Shown here piece by piece: positions 42,495-51,136 of a DNA stretch of 64,000 nt. The stretch is from Candidatus Manganitrophaceae bacterium (GTDB lineage: Bacteria; Nitrospirota; Nitrospiria; SBBL01; Manganitrophaceae). The translations under genes and the position numbers were made by a program. The notes beneath the pieces are model-generated. The model made no database searches. It was not told the DNA's origin and saw only the letters and a list, made by a program, of their open reading frames with translations. Each line of letters begins with the position of its first letter. Position 1 is the stretch's first letter. The DNA is taken from positions 124,001 through 188,000 of the forward strand of contig JACQEZ010000001.1 in the NCBI GenBank assembly GCA_016200325.1, given 5' to 3'.

Positions 42495-43718
42495 ATGACA
42501 CTCTCCGACTTTTGTTCGATTTCCTCTCTACTTCGCCTGCAAGCGGAGCGCTTTCCTAATAAAGTGTTCCTCTTCTTCAAAGAACAAGAAGTCACTTACC
42601 GGCAATTGGATGAACGAACAGAGCGGATTGCTGAAAACCTGGCCCGTTTTAAAGTTCAGCCGGGAGAGAAAGTTGCGCTACTCCTTCCGAACATTCCGGA
42701 GTTTCTTTTCGCCTTCTTTGGGGTGTTAAAGCACGGCGCGGTGGTGGTGCCGATGAACCCGGGGTTGAGAGGGGAGGAGGTCGCGCGCCTCCTCGAACAT
42801 TCCGAAAGCCGCGTCTTGGTGACCACACCGACCCTGTATTCAATGATCGCGCCGAAACGGACCGAGCTGTCGCGGCTTCAATTGCTTTTCTTGGTCGGTG
42901 AACGCGGCGGGGTCGGAAAGGTTTTCTCCTCCCTTTATGTCGCCGGCGGACCGCGGCGGCCGGAAGAGATCGGTCCCAATGATCCCGCCGCATTGATCTA
43001 TACCTCGGGGACAACCGGATGGCCGAAGGGGGTCGTTTTAACCGATCACAACTATCTCTTCAGCGCGGCGCAATTTTCTCGAGCCATGGAGTTATCCGAA
43101 CAGGATCGCCTGCTTGGCGTCCTTCCTCTTTCTGAGGTCGGCAGCCAGGTCATTTTATTGCTGGCCTCTCTTTTTTCGGGCGGGAGCCTGGTTCTGATGG
43201 AGCGATTTTCGCCGGCGGAGGTTTTTATGACGTTGGAGCGATTTCGCGTGACCGCCTTCGCCGGTATGTTCTAGACCTATGAGGGGCTGCTCCAGTTTGA
43301 TGCGCTGCACAAACCCGATCTCTCCTCACTCCGGTTTTGCCTCAGTCAGGGATCGCCGATACCGATCGCGCTCCTTCAAAAATTCGAGGAGCGATTCCGG
43401 ACGCCCATTCTCGAAGGATATGGTCTAGCGGAGGGGACCGGAATCGTTTCAGTCAATCGGGTCAGCGGCCGGTGGAAATCCGGATCGGTCGGCGTTCCCC
43501 TGTCGGGCCTGGAGATGAAGATTTTGAATGATCGGGACGAGGCGCTCACCGACCGGGAGATCGGCGAGGTCGTCCTGCGCGGTGAGAACATCATGGCCGG
43601 CTACTTTAAGGCTCCGGTGGGGGAGGAGGCGATCCGCGGCGGCTGGCTCCATACCGGCGATGCCGGTTATCGGGATGACGACGGCACTTTTTTTATCGTC
43701 GGCCGAAAAAAGAGGTAA
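42495..43718 (+). pseudogene. AMP-forming acyl-CoA ligase, interrupted by an in-frame TAG and truncated
   Basis: One continuous frame encodes an adenylate-forming enzyme: VTYRQLDERTERIAENL, the P-loop YTSGTTGWPKGVVLTDHNYLF, EGYGLAEGTGIVSVN and the hinge-proximal GGWLHTGDAGYRDDDGTFFIVGRKK. It is broken by an amber codon at 43272-43274 (AGMF*TYEGLLQFD) and ends four residues after the A7 motif at 43716-43718. It therefore lacks the C-terminal domain with the catalytic Lys, about 110 residues. No frame continuing the C-terminal domain is visible downstream. The intact part shows no other damage, so inactivation looks recent. Confidence 0.85.
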
Positions 43719-43743
43719 TCCCTCCTTCAGAGGGATGGTTTTT
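43718..43743. terminator. Weak bidirectional terminator
   Basis: ATCCCT, loop, AGGGAT followed by GGTTTTT on the plus strand and by TACCTCTTTTTT on the minus strand. It lies between the end of the broken ligase and the end of the leftward gene at 43786. Confidence 0.5.
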
Positions 43744-43785
43744 GCTATATCTGGAGCCAGATTGGAAAATCGACTTAAATGCGGT

Positions 43786-44295
43786 TTAGATTGCATCCTC
43801 GACGATCCAGAAAACATGGTTCGGCAAAATTTGGGCGAGGAAGAGGTTTTTGTCTTTATCATGATCGAAAGTTCTTCGATCGAGCGACTGTTTTGCGAAG
43901 CGATTGTGAAAGATCCGAAGCCGCTCTTGGCCGGGCCGGCCTTCCAGGAGGGCGATTGCGCTGAGTTCAGGATAGTGTCCTTCCTGCAGCGCCTCCTGAA
44001 TGTAGCGGTGTTCGAGGCCGGGGAGTCCCCCTTTATAAAGGACCGGTAAGAACGGCAGCTTCCCTTTTTTATACGGCTGCGCTCTTTTCCGGGCGACCTT
44101 CAGTGTCTCTTGAATCTCCGCCGATGTGGCATACTCCAGAACGACGGCAATCAGGGCGCCCTGCGGACTCTCGATTAGATAATCGGGGGCACTTTTTTTG
44201 GATTTGTCCGCTGCTTTATAGCGGCGTTTGAAACGTTTCAGATATTCCCGGAAAGAGGCCTCACCTCTCTTTTTTTCTTTGACTTCCTGCATCAT
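43786..44295 (-). CDS. Hypothetical protein downstream of lexA
   Basis: About 169 residues. The start (ATG 44295, or 44292 one codon later with AGGA at better spacing) lies inside the end of lexA, a 35-bp overlap, so it is co-transcribed with the repressor. The sequence is Lys/Arg-rich at the N-terminus (FREYLKRFKRRYKAADKSKKSAPDYLI) and has a central ALIAVVLEYATSAEIQETLKVARKR segment. No signal peptide or membrane helix. I do not recognise a family. Its position suggests it is part of the SOS response, which is inference. Confidence 0.6.
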   Translation of the reverse strand: MMQEVKEKKRGEASFREYLKRFKRRYKAADKSKKSAPDYLIESPQGALIAVVLEYATSAEIQETLKVARKRAQPYKKGKLPFLPVLYKGGLPGLEHRYIQEALQEGHYPELSAIALLEGRPGQERLRIFHNRFAKQSLDRRTFDHDKDKNLFLAQILPNHVFWIVEDAI

Positions 44296-44899
44296 ACATC
44301 CTGACGACGGCAATGACCTTTCCCAAGACCTCGACCGAGCGATCTTTCTCGATGACGATCGGTCTCATCTGGGGATGGGCGGGGGATAAAATGACCACCC
44401 CTTGTTTCTTCGAAAAATATTTAAGCGTTGTTTCGCCATCCACTAAGACGACGGCGATCTCTCCATTTTGGACCATCGGTCGCTTTTGGACCACCACGTA
44501 ATCCCCCTCCATGATATGGGCGCCGATCATGCTCTCTCCCTTTACACGAAGGAGAAACGCCGCCTCCCCGGGTGCAATCGCGGGATCGACCCAGAGCTGT
44601 CCGTCGATATTTTCCTCGGACAGAAGGGGGAGCCCGGCGCGAACCGTGCCGAGGATCGGCAGCAGCCGGCCTTTCGGGACGGGGGTGCCTGCGATCCGTA
44701 TCGCGCGCGACCGTCCAGGGAGGCGCTGGATGATTCCCTTTCGGACGAGTGCATCTAAATGCTTCTTGGCCCCCTTCGGGTCGGCCATCTTAAAATGATG
44801 TGCAATTTCACGGAGGCTCGGCGGGAAACCTTGCTCATCGAGATAGCGTTTTAAAAATTCAAGGACCGCTTGTTGTCGGAGGGTCAGCACCGCTTCCAT
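44261..44899 (-). CDS. lexA: LexA repressor
   Basis: 212 residues. The N-terminal winged helix (RQQAVLEFLKRYLDEQGFPPSLREIAHHF) binds DNA. The autocleavage site Ala88-Gly89 (GTVRAGLPL) is followed by catalytic Ser123 (VKGESMIGAHIMEGD) and Lys160 (GETTLKYF). All residues needed for RecA-stimulated self-cleavage are present. The region between helices reads FKMADPKGAKKHLDAL rather than the E. coli LexA recognition helix, so the operator may differ from the classic CTG-N10-CAG. A consensus-spaced promoter and a palindrome lie directly upstream. Confidence 0.93.
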   Translation of the reverse strand: MEAVLTLRQQAVLEFLKRYLDEQGFPPSLREIAHHFKMADPKGAKKHLDALVRKGIIQRLPGRSRAIRIAGTPVPKGRLLPILGTVRAGLPLLSEENIDGQLWVDPAIAPGEAAFLLRVKGESMIGAHIMEGDYVVVQKRPMVQNGEIAVVLVDGETTLKYFSKKQGVVILSPAHPQMRPIVIEKDRSVEVLGKVIAVVRMYDAGSQRKKER

Positions 44900-44918
44900 C
44901 GCTTTTCTCCCGGAAGGT

Positions 44919-44930
44919 CCACAGATGTGG
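44919..44930 (-). promoter_or_regulatory. Palindrome in the lexA leader, candidate operator
   Basis: CCACAGATGTGG, perfect 5-bp arms around GA/AT, lies between the predicted lexA transcription start (about 44942) and its ATG. A further half-site (TTGTGG) follows at about 44938-44943. This is a sensible place for autorepression; no classic SOS box was seen. Confidence 0.35.
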
Positions 44931-44948
44931 CCCTACCCTTGTGGCCTC

Positions 44949-44977
44949 ATTCTAGAGCTTTTTATTCTCTTTGTCAA
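44949..44977 (-). promoter_or_regulatory. Sigma-70 promoter for lexA
   Basis: Minus strand: TTGACA, exactly 17 bp, TAGAAT, 50 bp before the lexA start. Confidence 0.65.
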
Positions 44978-45045
44978 TGCGTTCTTAAGTGGAAACGCTG
45001 GATTTAAAAGGAATTCCGGTCAGGCATCCTTGCCCGCTGGTTTTA

Positions 45046-45073
45046 TTGACAAAGCTTCCTTTTATGTTATCCT
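45046..45073 (+). promoter_or_regulatory. Sigma-70 promoter for the response regulator
   Basis: TTGACA, 16 bp, TATCCT. It lies only 20 bp before the ATG at 45093, giving a very short leader. Confidence 0.5.
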
Positions 45074-45092
45074 TTTTCCACCGGAGAAGCCG

Positions 45093-45464
45093 ATGTTGAA
45101 GAAGATCCTGATTGCCGACGATGAAATCCCGATCCGACTTTTGATTCACAGCACGTTGGAGAGCGAAGAATATGAGATCCTGGAAGCGGTTAACGGTCCC
45201 GACACGATTGAAAAGTGTCTGGAGCAGAAACCGAACCTTCTCATCCTCGATCTGATGATGCCGGGGCTCAGCGGCGAGGAAGTCTGCAAGAAGATTCGGT
45301 CCGATCCTCGGACGGGATCGATTCCGATTATTATCTTGACCGGTCGGGGAAAGCTCACCCACGATGAAGCAAAACGCTTCGATGCGGATATCTATTTAAC
45401 CAAGCCATTCAGCCCCCTGGAATTGCTCGATTGCGTCAGCCGGGTCTTAAGCCGACAGGGCTAG
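45093..45464 (+). CDS. Single-domain response regulator (CheY-like)
   Basis: 123 residues from ATG 45093 (GGAGAAG seven bases upstream; the frame is open further but only this start gives a proper REC domain). Acidic pair Asp9-Asp10, phosphoacceptor Asp53 (LLILDLMMPGLSG), Thr83 (IIILTGRGK) and Lys104 (YLTKPFSP). No output domain. The next gene, 28 bp downstream, encodes an HD-GYP protein, so phosphorylation probably feeds into c-di-GMP breakdown. No histidine kinase is adjacent. Confidence 0.9.
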   Translation: MLKKILIADDEIPIRLLIHSTLESEEYEILEAVNGPDTIEKCLEQKPNLLILDLMMPGLSGEEVCKKIRSDPRTGSIPIIILTGRGKLTHDEAKRFDADIYLTKPFSPLELLDCVSRVLSRQG

Positions 45465-45492
45465 CTTTTCAACCTCGCCATTTGGAAACTGC

Positions 45493-46335
45493 ATGGGTTT
45501 ATCTTACGTCGATCGAGAGTTAGAGCGGTATCTTCGAGAGGAATTCGGCTATTCCGGCACCCAGCTCGCCTACGTGCTCCGCGATTTGAAGATCCTTCTT
45601 AAAAGAGAAAAGCTCAAGGCCCAAGAGTTAGAGACCGCATATCAACAGATGCTCCGCTATGCTGAGGATCTCCGCAAGAGCTATCTACAGGAGCGGCAGC
45701 AGACGGAGCGGTTGATTCAGAGCCAAAGAGCCACCGCGATCACCCTTGCAAAAGCGATCGAAAAACGTGATTGCTATACGGGGGGCCATACCGATCGGGT
45801 GACCGGATATGCCGTGTTGACGGCGAAGCAGCTGCACTGGTCGAATGAGCAATTGGCGGTGCTGGAATTGGCGGGACACCTCCACGATGTCGGAAAGATC
45901 GGCGTCCCCGATGCCATTCTCAACAAGCCGGGCAAGTTGACGGTCGAAGAGTTCGAGGTAATGAAAGCCCATCCTGAAATTGGAGAGCAGATCATCCGCG
46001 GCATCGATTTTTTCGAATCGTTGGTTCCCTATGTCCTCTATCATCATGAGCGGTTCGACGGACAGGGTTATCCGAAGGGGCTGGCGGGAGAGGACATTCC
46101 GATCGAAGGGAGACTGCTCGCCGTCTCCGACACGTTCGATGCCATGACGAGCAGCCGCCCCTATCGAAAACAGCTTGATCCCGAGCAAGCGATCAAGGAA
46201 ATTAGGCGTTGTTCGGGATCACAGTTCGATCCGAAGATCGTCAATGTCTTCCTCGAAATTTGGGGGGCCGGACTGCTCGACCCGATCCTCTTTGGAGAAG
46301 CCGACGGTCCTTCCCCATCCTCCCACCACGGTTGA
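45493..46335 (+). CDS. HD-GYP domain phosphodiesterase
   Basis: 280 residues. Residues 30-80 form a coiled segment (LKREKLKAQELETAYQQMLRYAEDLRKSYLQERQQ). Residues 85-270 are an HD-GYP domain with HD at 131-132 (AGHLHDVGKIGVPDAILNKPG), HHERFDGQGYPKG (184-196, containing the GYP signature) and SDTFDAMTSSRPYRK. Such enzymes hydrolyse c-di-GMP to GMP. The protein has no receiver domain of its own; the stand-alone REC protein 28 bp upstream probably supplies it. Cytoplasmic. Confidence 0.9.
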   Translation: MGLSYVDRELERYLREEFGYSGTQLAYVLRDLKILLKREKLKAQELETAYQQMLRYAEDLRKSYLQERQQTERLIQSQRATAITLAKAIEKRDCYTGGHTDRVTGYAVLTAKQLHWSNEQLAVLELAGHLHDVGKIGVPDAILNKPGKLTVEEFEVMKAHPEIGEQIIRGIDFFESLVPYVLYHHERFDGQGYPKGLAGEDIPIEGRLLAVSDTFDAMTSSRPYRKQLDPEQAIKEIRRCSGSQFDPKIVNVFLEIWGAGLLDPILFGEADGPSPSSHHG

Positions 46336-46399
46336 ACTTTACGGCTCCATGTCACCCCGCTTGTATCCCATCAAGGTACGCTTTCACAGGGCAAATTTC

Positions 46400-46428
46400 T
46401 TGACAATTCGAACGGCAACCTGTTAACC
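46400..46428 (+). promoter_or_regulatory. Sigma-70 promoter for the folate operon
   Basis: TTGACA, exactly 17 bp, TTAACC, 26 bp before the start at 46454. Confidence 0.5.
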
Positions 46429-46453
46429 TGAAAAACGGATAGAGGTGACCCGT

Positions 46454-47062
46454 TTGAATCTTCCCTCCGACAAGAGGGCGATCCGCGCCCGTCTTCTGCT
46501 TCAGAGAAGAACCCTGTCCCCTGAGGAGCGGCGGACGAAGTGCGAGGCGATCGCAAGGCGATTGCTTACCTCTTCGGAATTCAGAGCGGCAGAGACGGTT
46601 CATAGCTATTTGGCCTCCAAGGCCGAGGTTCAGACGCAGGAAATAATCGAAGAGGCGCTTCGACTCAAGAAGCGGGTCGTGGTTCCTATTGTTGAACCTA
46701 AGACGAATGGATTGACCCTCTCGGTCCTGACCGATTCTCATCTCTCCCAATTGCAGCCCGGTCCCTTCGGTATCTTAGAACTCCGACCCGAATTTCGGAA
46801 AGCGATCGATCCCAAAGAGGTCGATCTCTGGTTGATTCCGGGGGTCGCTTTTGACGAGGCTGGGAATCGGCTCGGTTTTGGAGGGGGATACTACGATCGT
46901 CTCCTCTCCGGTACTTCCGGGAGGAAGATCGGGTTGGCCTTTGAATTCCAGATCGTGCATCGGCTTCCGATTGAGCCGACCGATCATCCGATCGATCTGA
47001 TCATCACCGAAACAAGAACCATTGATTGCAAAGGAGAGGATGGTGCCGGCAAAGCGGATTGA
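46454..47062 (+). CDS. 5-formyltetrahydrofolate cyclo-ligase
   Basis: 202 residues from TTG 46454 (AGAGGTG six bases upstream; a GTG three codons earlier is alternative). Basic N-terminus DKRAIRARLLLQRRTLSPEERR, ATP/folate-binding region VDLWLIPGVAFDEAGNRLGFGGGYYDRLL, and PTDHPIDLIITE near the end, all standard for the MTHFS/YgfA family. It converts 5-formyl-THF to 5,10-methenyl-THF using ATP. It overlaps folD by 23 bp and heads a one-carbon operon. Confidence 0.92.
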   Translation: MNLPSDKRAIRARLLLQRRTLSPEERRTKCEAIARRLLTSSEFRAAETVHSYLASKAEVQTQEIIEEALRLKKRVVVPIVEPKTNGLTLSVLTDSHLSQLQPGPFGILELRPEFRKAIDPKEVDLWLIPGVAFDEAGNRLGFGGGYYDRLLSGTSGRKIGLAFEFQIVHRLPIEPTDHPIDLIITETRTIDCKGEDGAGKAD

Positions 47063-47915
47063 TGGAAAAATGATCGCGCAGAAAGTCCGCGCGCGTGTGA
47101 AGGAAGTGGTCGACCAGCTGGAACCCGACCATCGGCCCGGATTGGCGGCGGTGCTCGTCGGCGAAAATCCGGCCTCGAAGATTTATGTACGCAACAAGCG
47201 GAAGGCGTGCGAAGAGGTTGGGATCTACTCCGAAGAGCACACCCTCCCCGACAGCGCCACAGAGAAAGAGGTTCTCTCCCTGGTCGACCGGCTGAACCGC
47301 GATCCGAAGATCGACGGCATTTTGGTCCAGCTCCCTCTGCCGAAACAGATCAATGAGCGGCGCGTTCTCGACGCCGTCTCGCCGGAGAAAGATGTCGACG
47401 GCTTTCACTACCTCAACGTCGGGAAGCTGGTGGCGAATGAACCGGGGTTTGTTCCCTGCACCCCGCTCGGCATCATCGAGCTCCTCATTGCAACCGGGGT
47501 TGAGATCGCCGGCGCCCATGCCGTCGTCCTCGGACGGAGCAACATCGTCGGAAAACCGGCGGCGCTGCTGCTGCTTCACCGCCACGCCACCGTGACCGTC
47601 TGCCACTCGAAAACAAAAAATTTGGAAGAGGTCTGCCGGCAGGCCGATATCCTCGTCGCTGCAATCGGCAAGCCGCAGTTCGTTCAGAAAGAGATGGTCA
47701 AGGAAGGGGCGGTGGTGATCGATGTCGGAATCAACCGTCTTCCCGACGGGAAGATCGTCGGGGATGTCGACTTTGAGCCGGTTCAGGAGCGGGCCGGCGC
47801 GATCACGCCGGTGCCGGGCGGGGTCGGCCCGATGACGATCGCCATGCTTCTTTCGAACACCCTTCAGTCGGCGAAATGGGCCGCCGCGCGCCGCCGCGGA
47901 GATGGTCCGAAATGA
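47040..47915 (+). CDS. folD: Bifunctional methylenetetrahydrofolate dehydrogenase / methenyltetrahydrofolate cyclohydrolase
   Basis: 291 residues from ATG 47040, right behind AAGGAGAGG (a GTG one codon later has better spacing). Catalytic Lys in YVRNKRKACEEVGI, DGILVQLPLPKQI, the PGG-type motif TPVPGGVGPMT and the NADP site VVLGRSNIVGKPAALLL. It interconverts 5,10-methylene-, methenyl- and 10-formyl-THF in the cytoplasm. Four-base overlap with metF. Confidence 0.96.
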   Translation: MVPAKRIDGKMIAQKVRARVKEVVDQLEPDHRPGLAAVLVGENPASKIYVRNKRKACEEVGIYSEEHTLPDSATEKEVLSLVDRLNRDPKIDGILVQLPLPKQINERRVLDAVSPEKDVDGFHYLNVGKLVANEPGFVPCTPLGIIELLIATGVEIAGAHAVVLGRSNIVGKPAALLLLHRHATVTVCHSKTKNLEEVCRQADILVAAIGKPQFVQKEMVKEGAVVIDVGINRLPDGKIVGDVDFEPVQERAGAITPVPGGVGPMTIAMLLSNTLQSAKWAAARRRGDGPK

Positions 47916-48847
47916 AGACCCTTCGGGAGGCCTGCGCGTCGGGCGAGTTTCTTCTGACAGCGGAGTGTGTCCCGCCGAAGGGGAGCGACATTTCCCGGTT
48001 CTCCGAACAGGGCCAACGGTTGTTGGGAAAAGTCCATGCGGTGAATGTAAACGACAATCCCGCCGCGATCATGCATGCAAGTCCCTTGGCGCTCAGCAAA
48101 GTGCTTCTCGAGATGGGACATGATCCAATTTGCCAGATTACGGGGCGCGATCGAAATCGATTGGCGATTCAGTCCGACCTGCTCGGCCTTCAGATTCTCG
48201 GCATCCGCAATGTGCTCTGCTTGCGGGGCGATGATGTGACCGTCGGCAACCAAAAAGAGACCAAACCGGTCTTCGATCTGGCGTCGGTCGGTATCCTTAA
48301 GACGGTGACAGATCTGAACCAAGGAAGGGACCTGGGCGGCCACCCGCTGGAGGGGGCGACCGATCTCTTTGCCGGTGCGGCCGTCTCTCCTCTGAGCGAT
48401 TTCTCCGGCCCCGGTCTGATCCAATTTAAAAATAAGGTCGAGGCCGGCGCCCGCTTTCTCCAGACGCAGGCGGTTTTCGATCCGGAGCCGTTCAAGCAGT
48501 TTATGGAGATGGCGCGTCAATCGAGTGTGAAGGTGATTGCGGGGGTTCTCTTTCTCCGTTCCGTTAAAATGGCCGAGTATGTCAACGCGCACATCCCCGG
48601 GATTCGCGTTCCGGATCATTTTATCGAACGGCTGGCGCGGGCCGGAAAAGAAGGGGCGGTCGCTGCCGGAATCGACATTACGTTAGAGGTCATCACGTCG
48701 GTGCGGGGCCTGTGCGACGGGGTCCATCTGATGGCGATCGGCGCGGAGGAGCAGATCCCGACGATTTTGGAGCGGGCGGGGCTGACCGACTCCGGAAAAG
48801 GGTTTTTGGGCGGCGCCGACCGGGCGGTCGCCGGAGGGTCTCGATAA
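47912..48847 (+). CDS. metF: Methylenetetrahydrofolate reductase
   Basis: 311 residues from ATG 47912, overlapping folD (ATGA). TIM-barrel FAD enzyme: [14 protein letters not shown] at the first strand, [39 protein letters not shown] in the middle, [20 protein letters not shown] and IAGVLFLRS. The Arg-Gly-Asp-Asp (RGDD) and substrate Gln in LQTQAVFD are family marks. It makes 5-methyl-THF for methionine synthesis. It shares one base with panB (TAATG). Some bacteria need a MetV partner; none is next to it. Confidence 0.9.
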   Translation: MKTLREACASGEFLLTAECVPPKGSDISRFSEQGQRLLGKVHAVNVNDNPAAIMHASPLALSKVLLEMGHDPICQITGRDRNRLAIQSDLLGLQILGIRNVLCLRGDDVTVGNQKETKPVFDLASVGILKTVTDLNQGRDLGGHPLEGATDLFAGAAVSPLSDFSGPGLIQFKNKVEAGARFLQTQAVFDPEPFKQFMEMARQSSVKVIAGVLFLRSVKMAEYVNAHIPGIRVPDHFIERLARAGKEGAVAAGIDITLEVITSVRGLCDGVHLMAIGAEEQIPTILERAGLTDSGKGFLGGADRAVAGGSR

Positions 48848-49647
48848 TGGATAAGGTTACCGTTCCCCGAATTCTCGAGAAAAAGGAGCGGGGGGAAAAG
48901 ATCAGTGTTTTGACGGCGTATGATTATCCTTTCGCCAAATTGATCGATGAGGCGGGGATCGATATCTTATTGGTCGGCGATACGGTGGGGGTGGTCGTTC
49001 AGGGAGAGGAGAGCACGCTGCCGGTGACCCTCGATCAGATGATCTATCACACCCGCATGGTCTCACGCGCCGCCCGGCGGGCGCTGGTTGTCGGCGACAT
49101 GCCGTTTATGTCGTATCAAGCGAGCCTGGAGGAGACGATCCGGAATGCCGGCCGGTTCCTCAAAGAAGGAGGCGCCGCCGCGGTGAAGCTGGAAGGGGGA
49201 GCGCGGGTGGCCGATCGGATCGAAGCGCTGACACAGCACGACATCCCGGTGATGGCGCATATCGGGCTGACCCCGCAATCGGTCCATCGGATGGGAGGGT
49301 ACAAGGTCCAAGGAAGGGAGAGCCTTCAAGCGAAGCAGCTCCTCGCCGATGCGAAGCGGGTCGAAGCGGCGGGCGCTTTCTCGTTGGTCCTCGAAGGAAT
49401 CCCGATCTCGCTTGCAAAGAAGATCACAAAATCGATTCAGATTCCGACGATCGGGATCGGCGCCGGCCCGCACTGCGACGGTCAGGTGCTGGTCCTCCAC
49501 GATCTCCTCGGCCTCTTCACCCGGTTTCATCCGAAATTCGTCCGCCAGTATGCCGACCTCACCCCGCTGATCACCGACGCGGTCCGACGTTACAAGTCGG
49601 ATGTGGCGTCGGGCAAGTTCCCAACCGAAGCAGAGGGATACGAGTAG
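48847..49647 (+). CDS. panB: 3-methyl-2-oxobutanoate hydroxymethyltransferase
   Basis: 266 residues. Characteristic blocks: [74 protein letters not shown] and [25 protein letters not shown]. It transfers a hydroxymethyl group from 5,10-methylene-THF to 2-oxoisovalerate in pantothenate synthesis. Being last in a folate operon fits its need for methylene-THF supplied by FolD. Confidence 0.96.
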   Translation: MDKVTVPRILEKKERGEKISVLTAYDYPFAKLIDEAGIDILLVGDTVGVVVQGEESTLPVTLDQMIYHTRMVSRAARRALVVGDMPFMSYQASLEETIRNAGRFLKEGGAAAVKLEGGARVADRIEALTQHDIPVMAHIGLTPQSVHRMGGYKVQGRESLQAKQLLADAKRVEAAGAFSLVLEGIPISLAKKITKSIQIPTIGIGAGPHCDGQVLVLHDLLGLFTRFHPKFVRQYADLTPLITDAVRRYKSDVASGKFPTEAEGYE

Positions 49648-49686
49648 CCTCGCGCCTCCACCGATTCGAATCAGTCGTTTCAGACC

Positions 49687-51126
49687 CTATTTTTTTGTAA
49701 AGACCACTTCGAGGTTTCCGAGGGTGGCATCTTCCCAGGTGGTGAAAAGGGTGTTGCTGGAGGCGGTAATGGAGGGGTTTGCCGCGGAGCCCGATCCTTG
49801 GATGTTGACGGCGGGGCTGAAGGTGGCGCCGTTATCGGTCGATTTTCGATAGACGAGGCCCGCCAGCCCAGGGGTATTGTCCATCCAGACAACATGGATC
49901 GACCCGTCTGAAACAGCGATCTTCCCGTCGTTGGAGCTACAGGCATTGTTGGAGAGATTGGTCTGAGGAAGATCGTCGGTGGAGGTGAAGGTAGCCCCTT
50001 GATTCAGCGATCGGATCAGGAGGATCTCCGAGTTGGGGGCGGAGCCGCCCAACACCGGACAGGTATTAGACTCTTCGGGAAAAGGAAAGCCTTCCCATAG
50101 GAGATAGACCCGGTCTCCCTCCGCCGCAAGCTCGGGACGATTGGAGCCGTTGATCGATCCGGAGAGAATGGTCGGATCTTGGCTGAGCGGCGGGGTGAAG
50201 CTCCCGGTCGGATCAGGGAGTCTTCGGAAGAGAACCTTCGACTTTGGGCGGGTGCAATCTTCCCACGCGATATAGAGGTGGCCGTCGGCTGCGGCGAGGG
50301 TTGGATTCAATGAGGGGGTTTGCGGCGCATCGGCCCCGCAAATTGAGCTGGGCTTCGGTCCGGAGATCACGGCGGGGGATGGAGTAAAATCGGCGCCCCG
50401 GTTGGTGGAGTGGGTGAACAGAATTTCAGAATTTAAAAGGGTGAATTGAGTGGCCGACTGGCCGACCGTGACCGGCGAGATCAGGTAGTCGGTCGCTTCT
50501 CCCCAGGCGACAAAGACATTGTCCCCGAAGGCAACCACGGCCGGCTCTTGAGAGGGGCAGGGACCGGTCTTGTTTCCCGGCGTGCCGCAGACCGGCGGGG
50601 AGAGGGAGAGGTTCTTCCCCGGCGCGTCGAGCGGGGGGGCCCAAACGAACGATCCGTTTTGGTCCTCCGCCTCTCTGAAAAAGATGTCGGTATCGTTCCG
50701 GTCCGAGACGAATTCTTCCCAGACGACATAAATCAAATTTCCCGAGACGGCGATCTTCGGATTTCCTGAGAAAGAGGACGATTGAGAGACATTGATCGGC
50801 GCGTCGAAGGTCGTCCCACCGTCTCCGGAGCGGGAGAGGAAGACCTCCATGTTTTGCCCGCCGGTATGTTCCTGCCAGACGACATAAACCGAATTCCCGG
50901 AGAGGGCGATCTGGGGACCGATTGAAAGGGCCGTGCTTTTTGAGAGATTCATTACCCCATCCGGAAGGTGCGGCGGGGAGGGGGTGCTGTTTCCTTGGCA
51001 TCCGAAAAAGAGAAGAGACCCGAATAAAAAGAAGGCGAAGGGTGAAAAGAGCCGGCGCGCTGTTCGGGAGGCGGCGTTGATGACGGGAGGTTGATCATTC
51101 CGCGATCCGCGATCCGCAATTCGCAT
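49687..51126 (-). CDS. Lipoprotein with BNR/sialidase-like beta-propeller repeats
   Basis: 479 residues. ATG 51126 (AGGA eight bases upstream) opens with an unusual polar MRIADRGSRND stretch encoded by GATTGCGGATCGCGG-type repeats, then a hydrophobic signal ending in the lipobox LLFFGC. The mature protein shows repeating blades: ALSGNSVYVVWQEHTGG, AVSGNLIYVVWEEFVSD, AFGDNVFVAWGEATD, AAADGHLYIAWEDCTRP, AEGDRVYLLWEGF, AVSDGSIHVVWMDN and ASSNTLFTTWEDA, with SxDGGxTF Asp-box-like elements. No sialidase FRIP motif is seen, so hydrolase activity is doubtful. It is convergent with panB. Confidence 0.75.
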   Translation of the reverse strand: MRIADRGSRNDQPPVINAASRTARRLFSPFAFFLFGSLLFFGCQGNSTPSPPHLPDGVMNLSKSTALSIGPQIALSGNSVYVVWQEHTGGQNMEVFLSRSGDGGTTFDAPINVSQSSSFSGNPKIAVSGNLIYVVWEEFVSDRNDTDIFFREAEDQNGSFVWAPPLDAPGKNLSLSPPVCGTPGNKTGPCPSQEPAVVAFGDNVFVAWGEATDYLISPVTVGQSATQFTLLNSEILFTHSTNRGADFTPSPAVISGPKPSSICGADAPQTPSLNPTLAAADGHLYIAWEDCTRPKSKVLFRRLPDPTGSFTPPLSQDPTILSGSINGSNRPELAAEGDRVYLLWEGFPFPEESNTCPVLGGSAPNSEILLIRSLNQGATFTSTDDLPQTNLSNNACSSNDGKIAVSDGSIHVVWMDNTPGLAGLVYRKSTDNGATFSPAVNIQGSGSAANPSITASSNTLFTTWEDATLGNLEVVFTKK

Positions 51127-51136
51127 TCGGTCGGTC

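Noticed and set aside
43272-43274. Amber codon in the acyl-CoA ligase read as pyrrolysine or suppressed
   Set aside because: No pyl genes or suppressor tRNA are visible in the window and the gene is also truncated at its C-terminus, so simple inactivation is more likely.
46336-46453. Possible 6S RNA upstream of the 5-FTHF cyclo-ligase gene, its frequent location in Proteobacteria
   Set aside because: Only about 118 bp are available, largely a promoter, and no long imperfect hairpin was seen.
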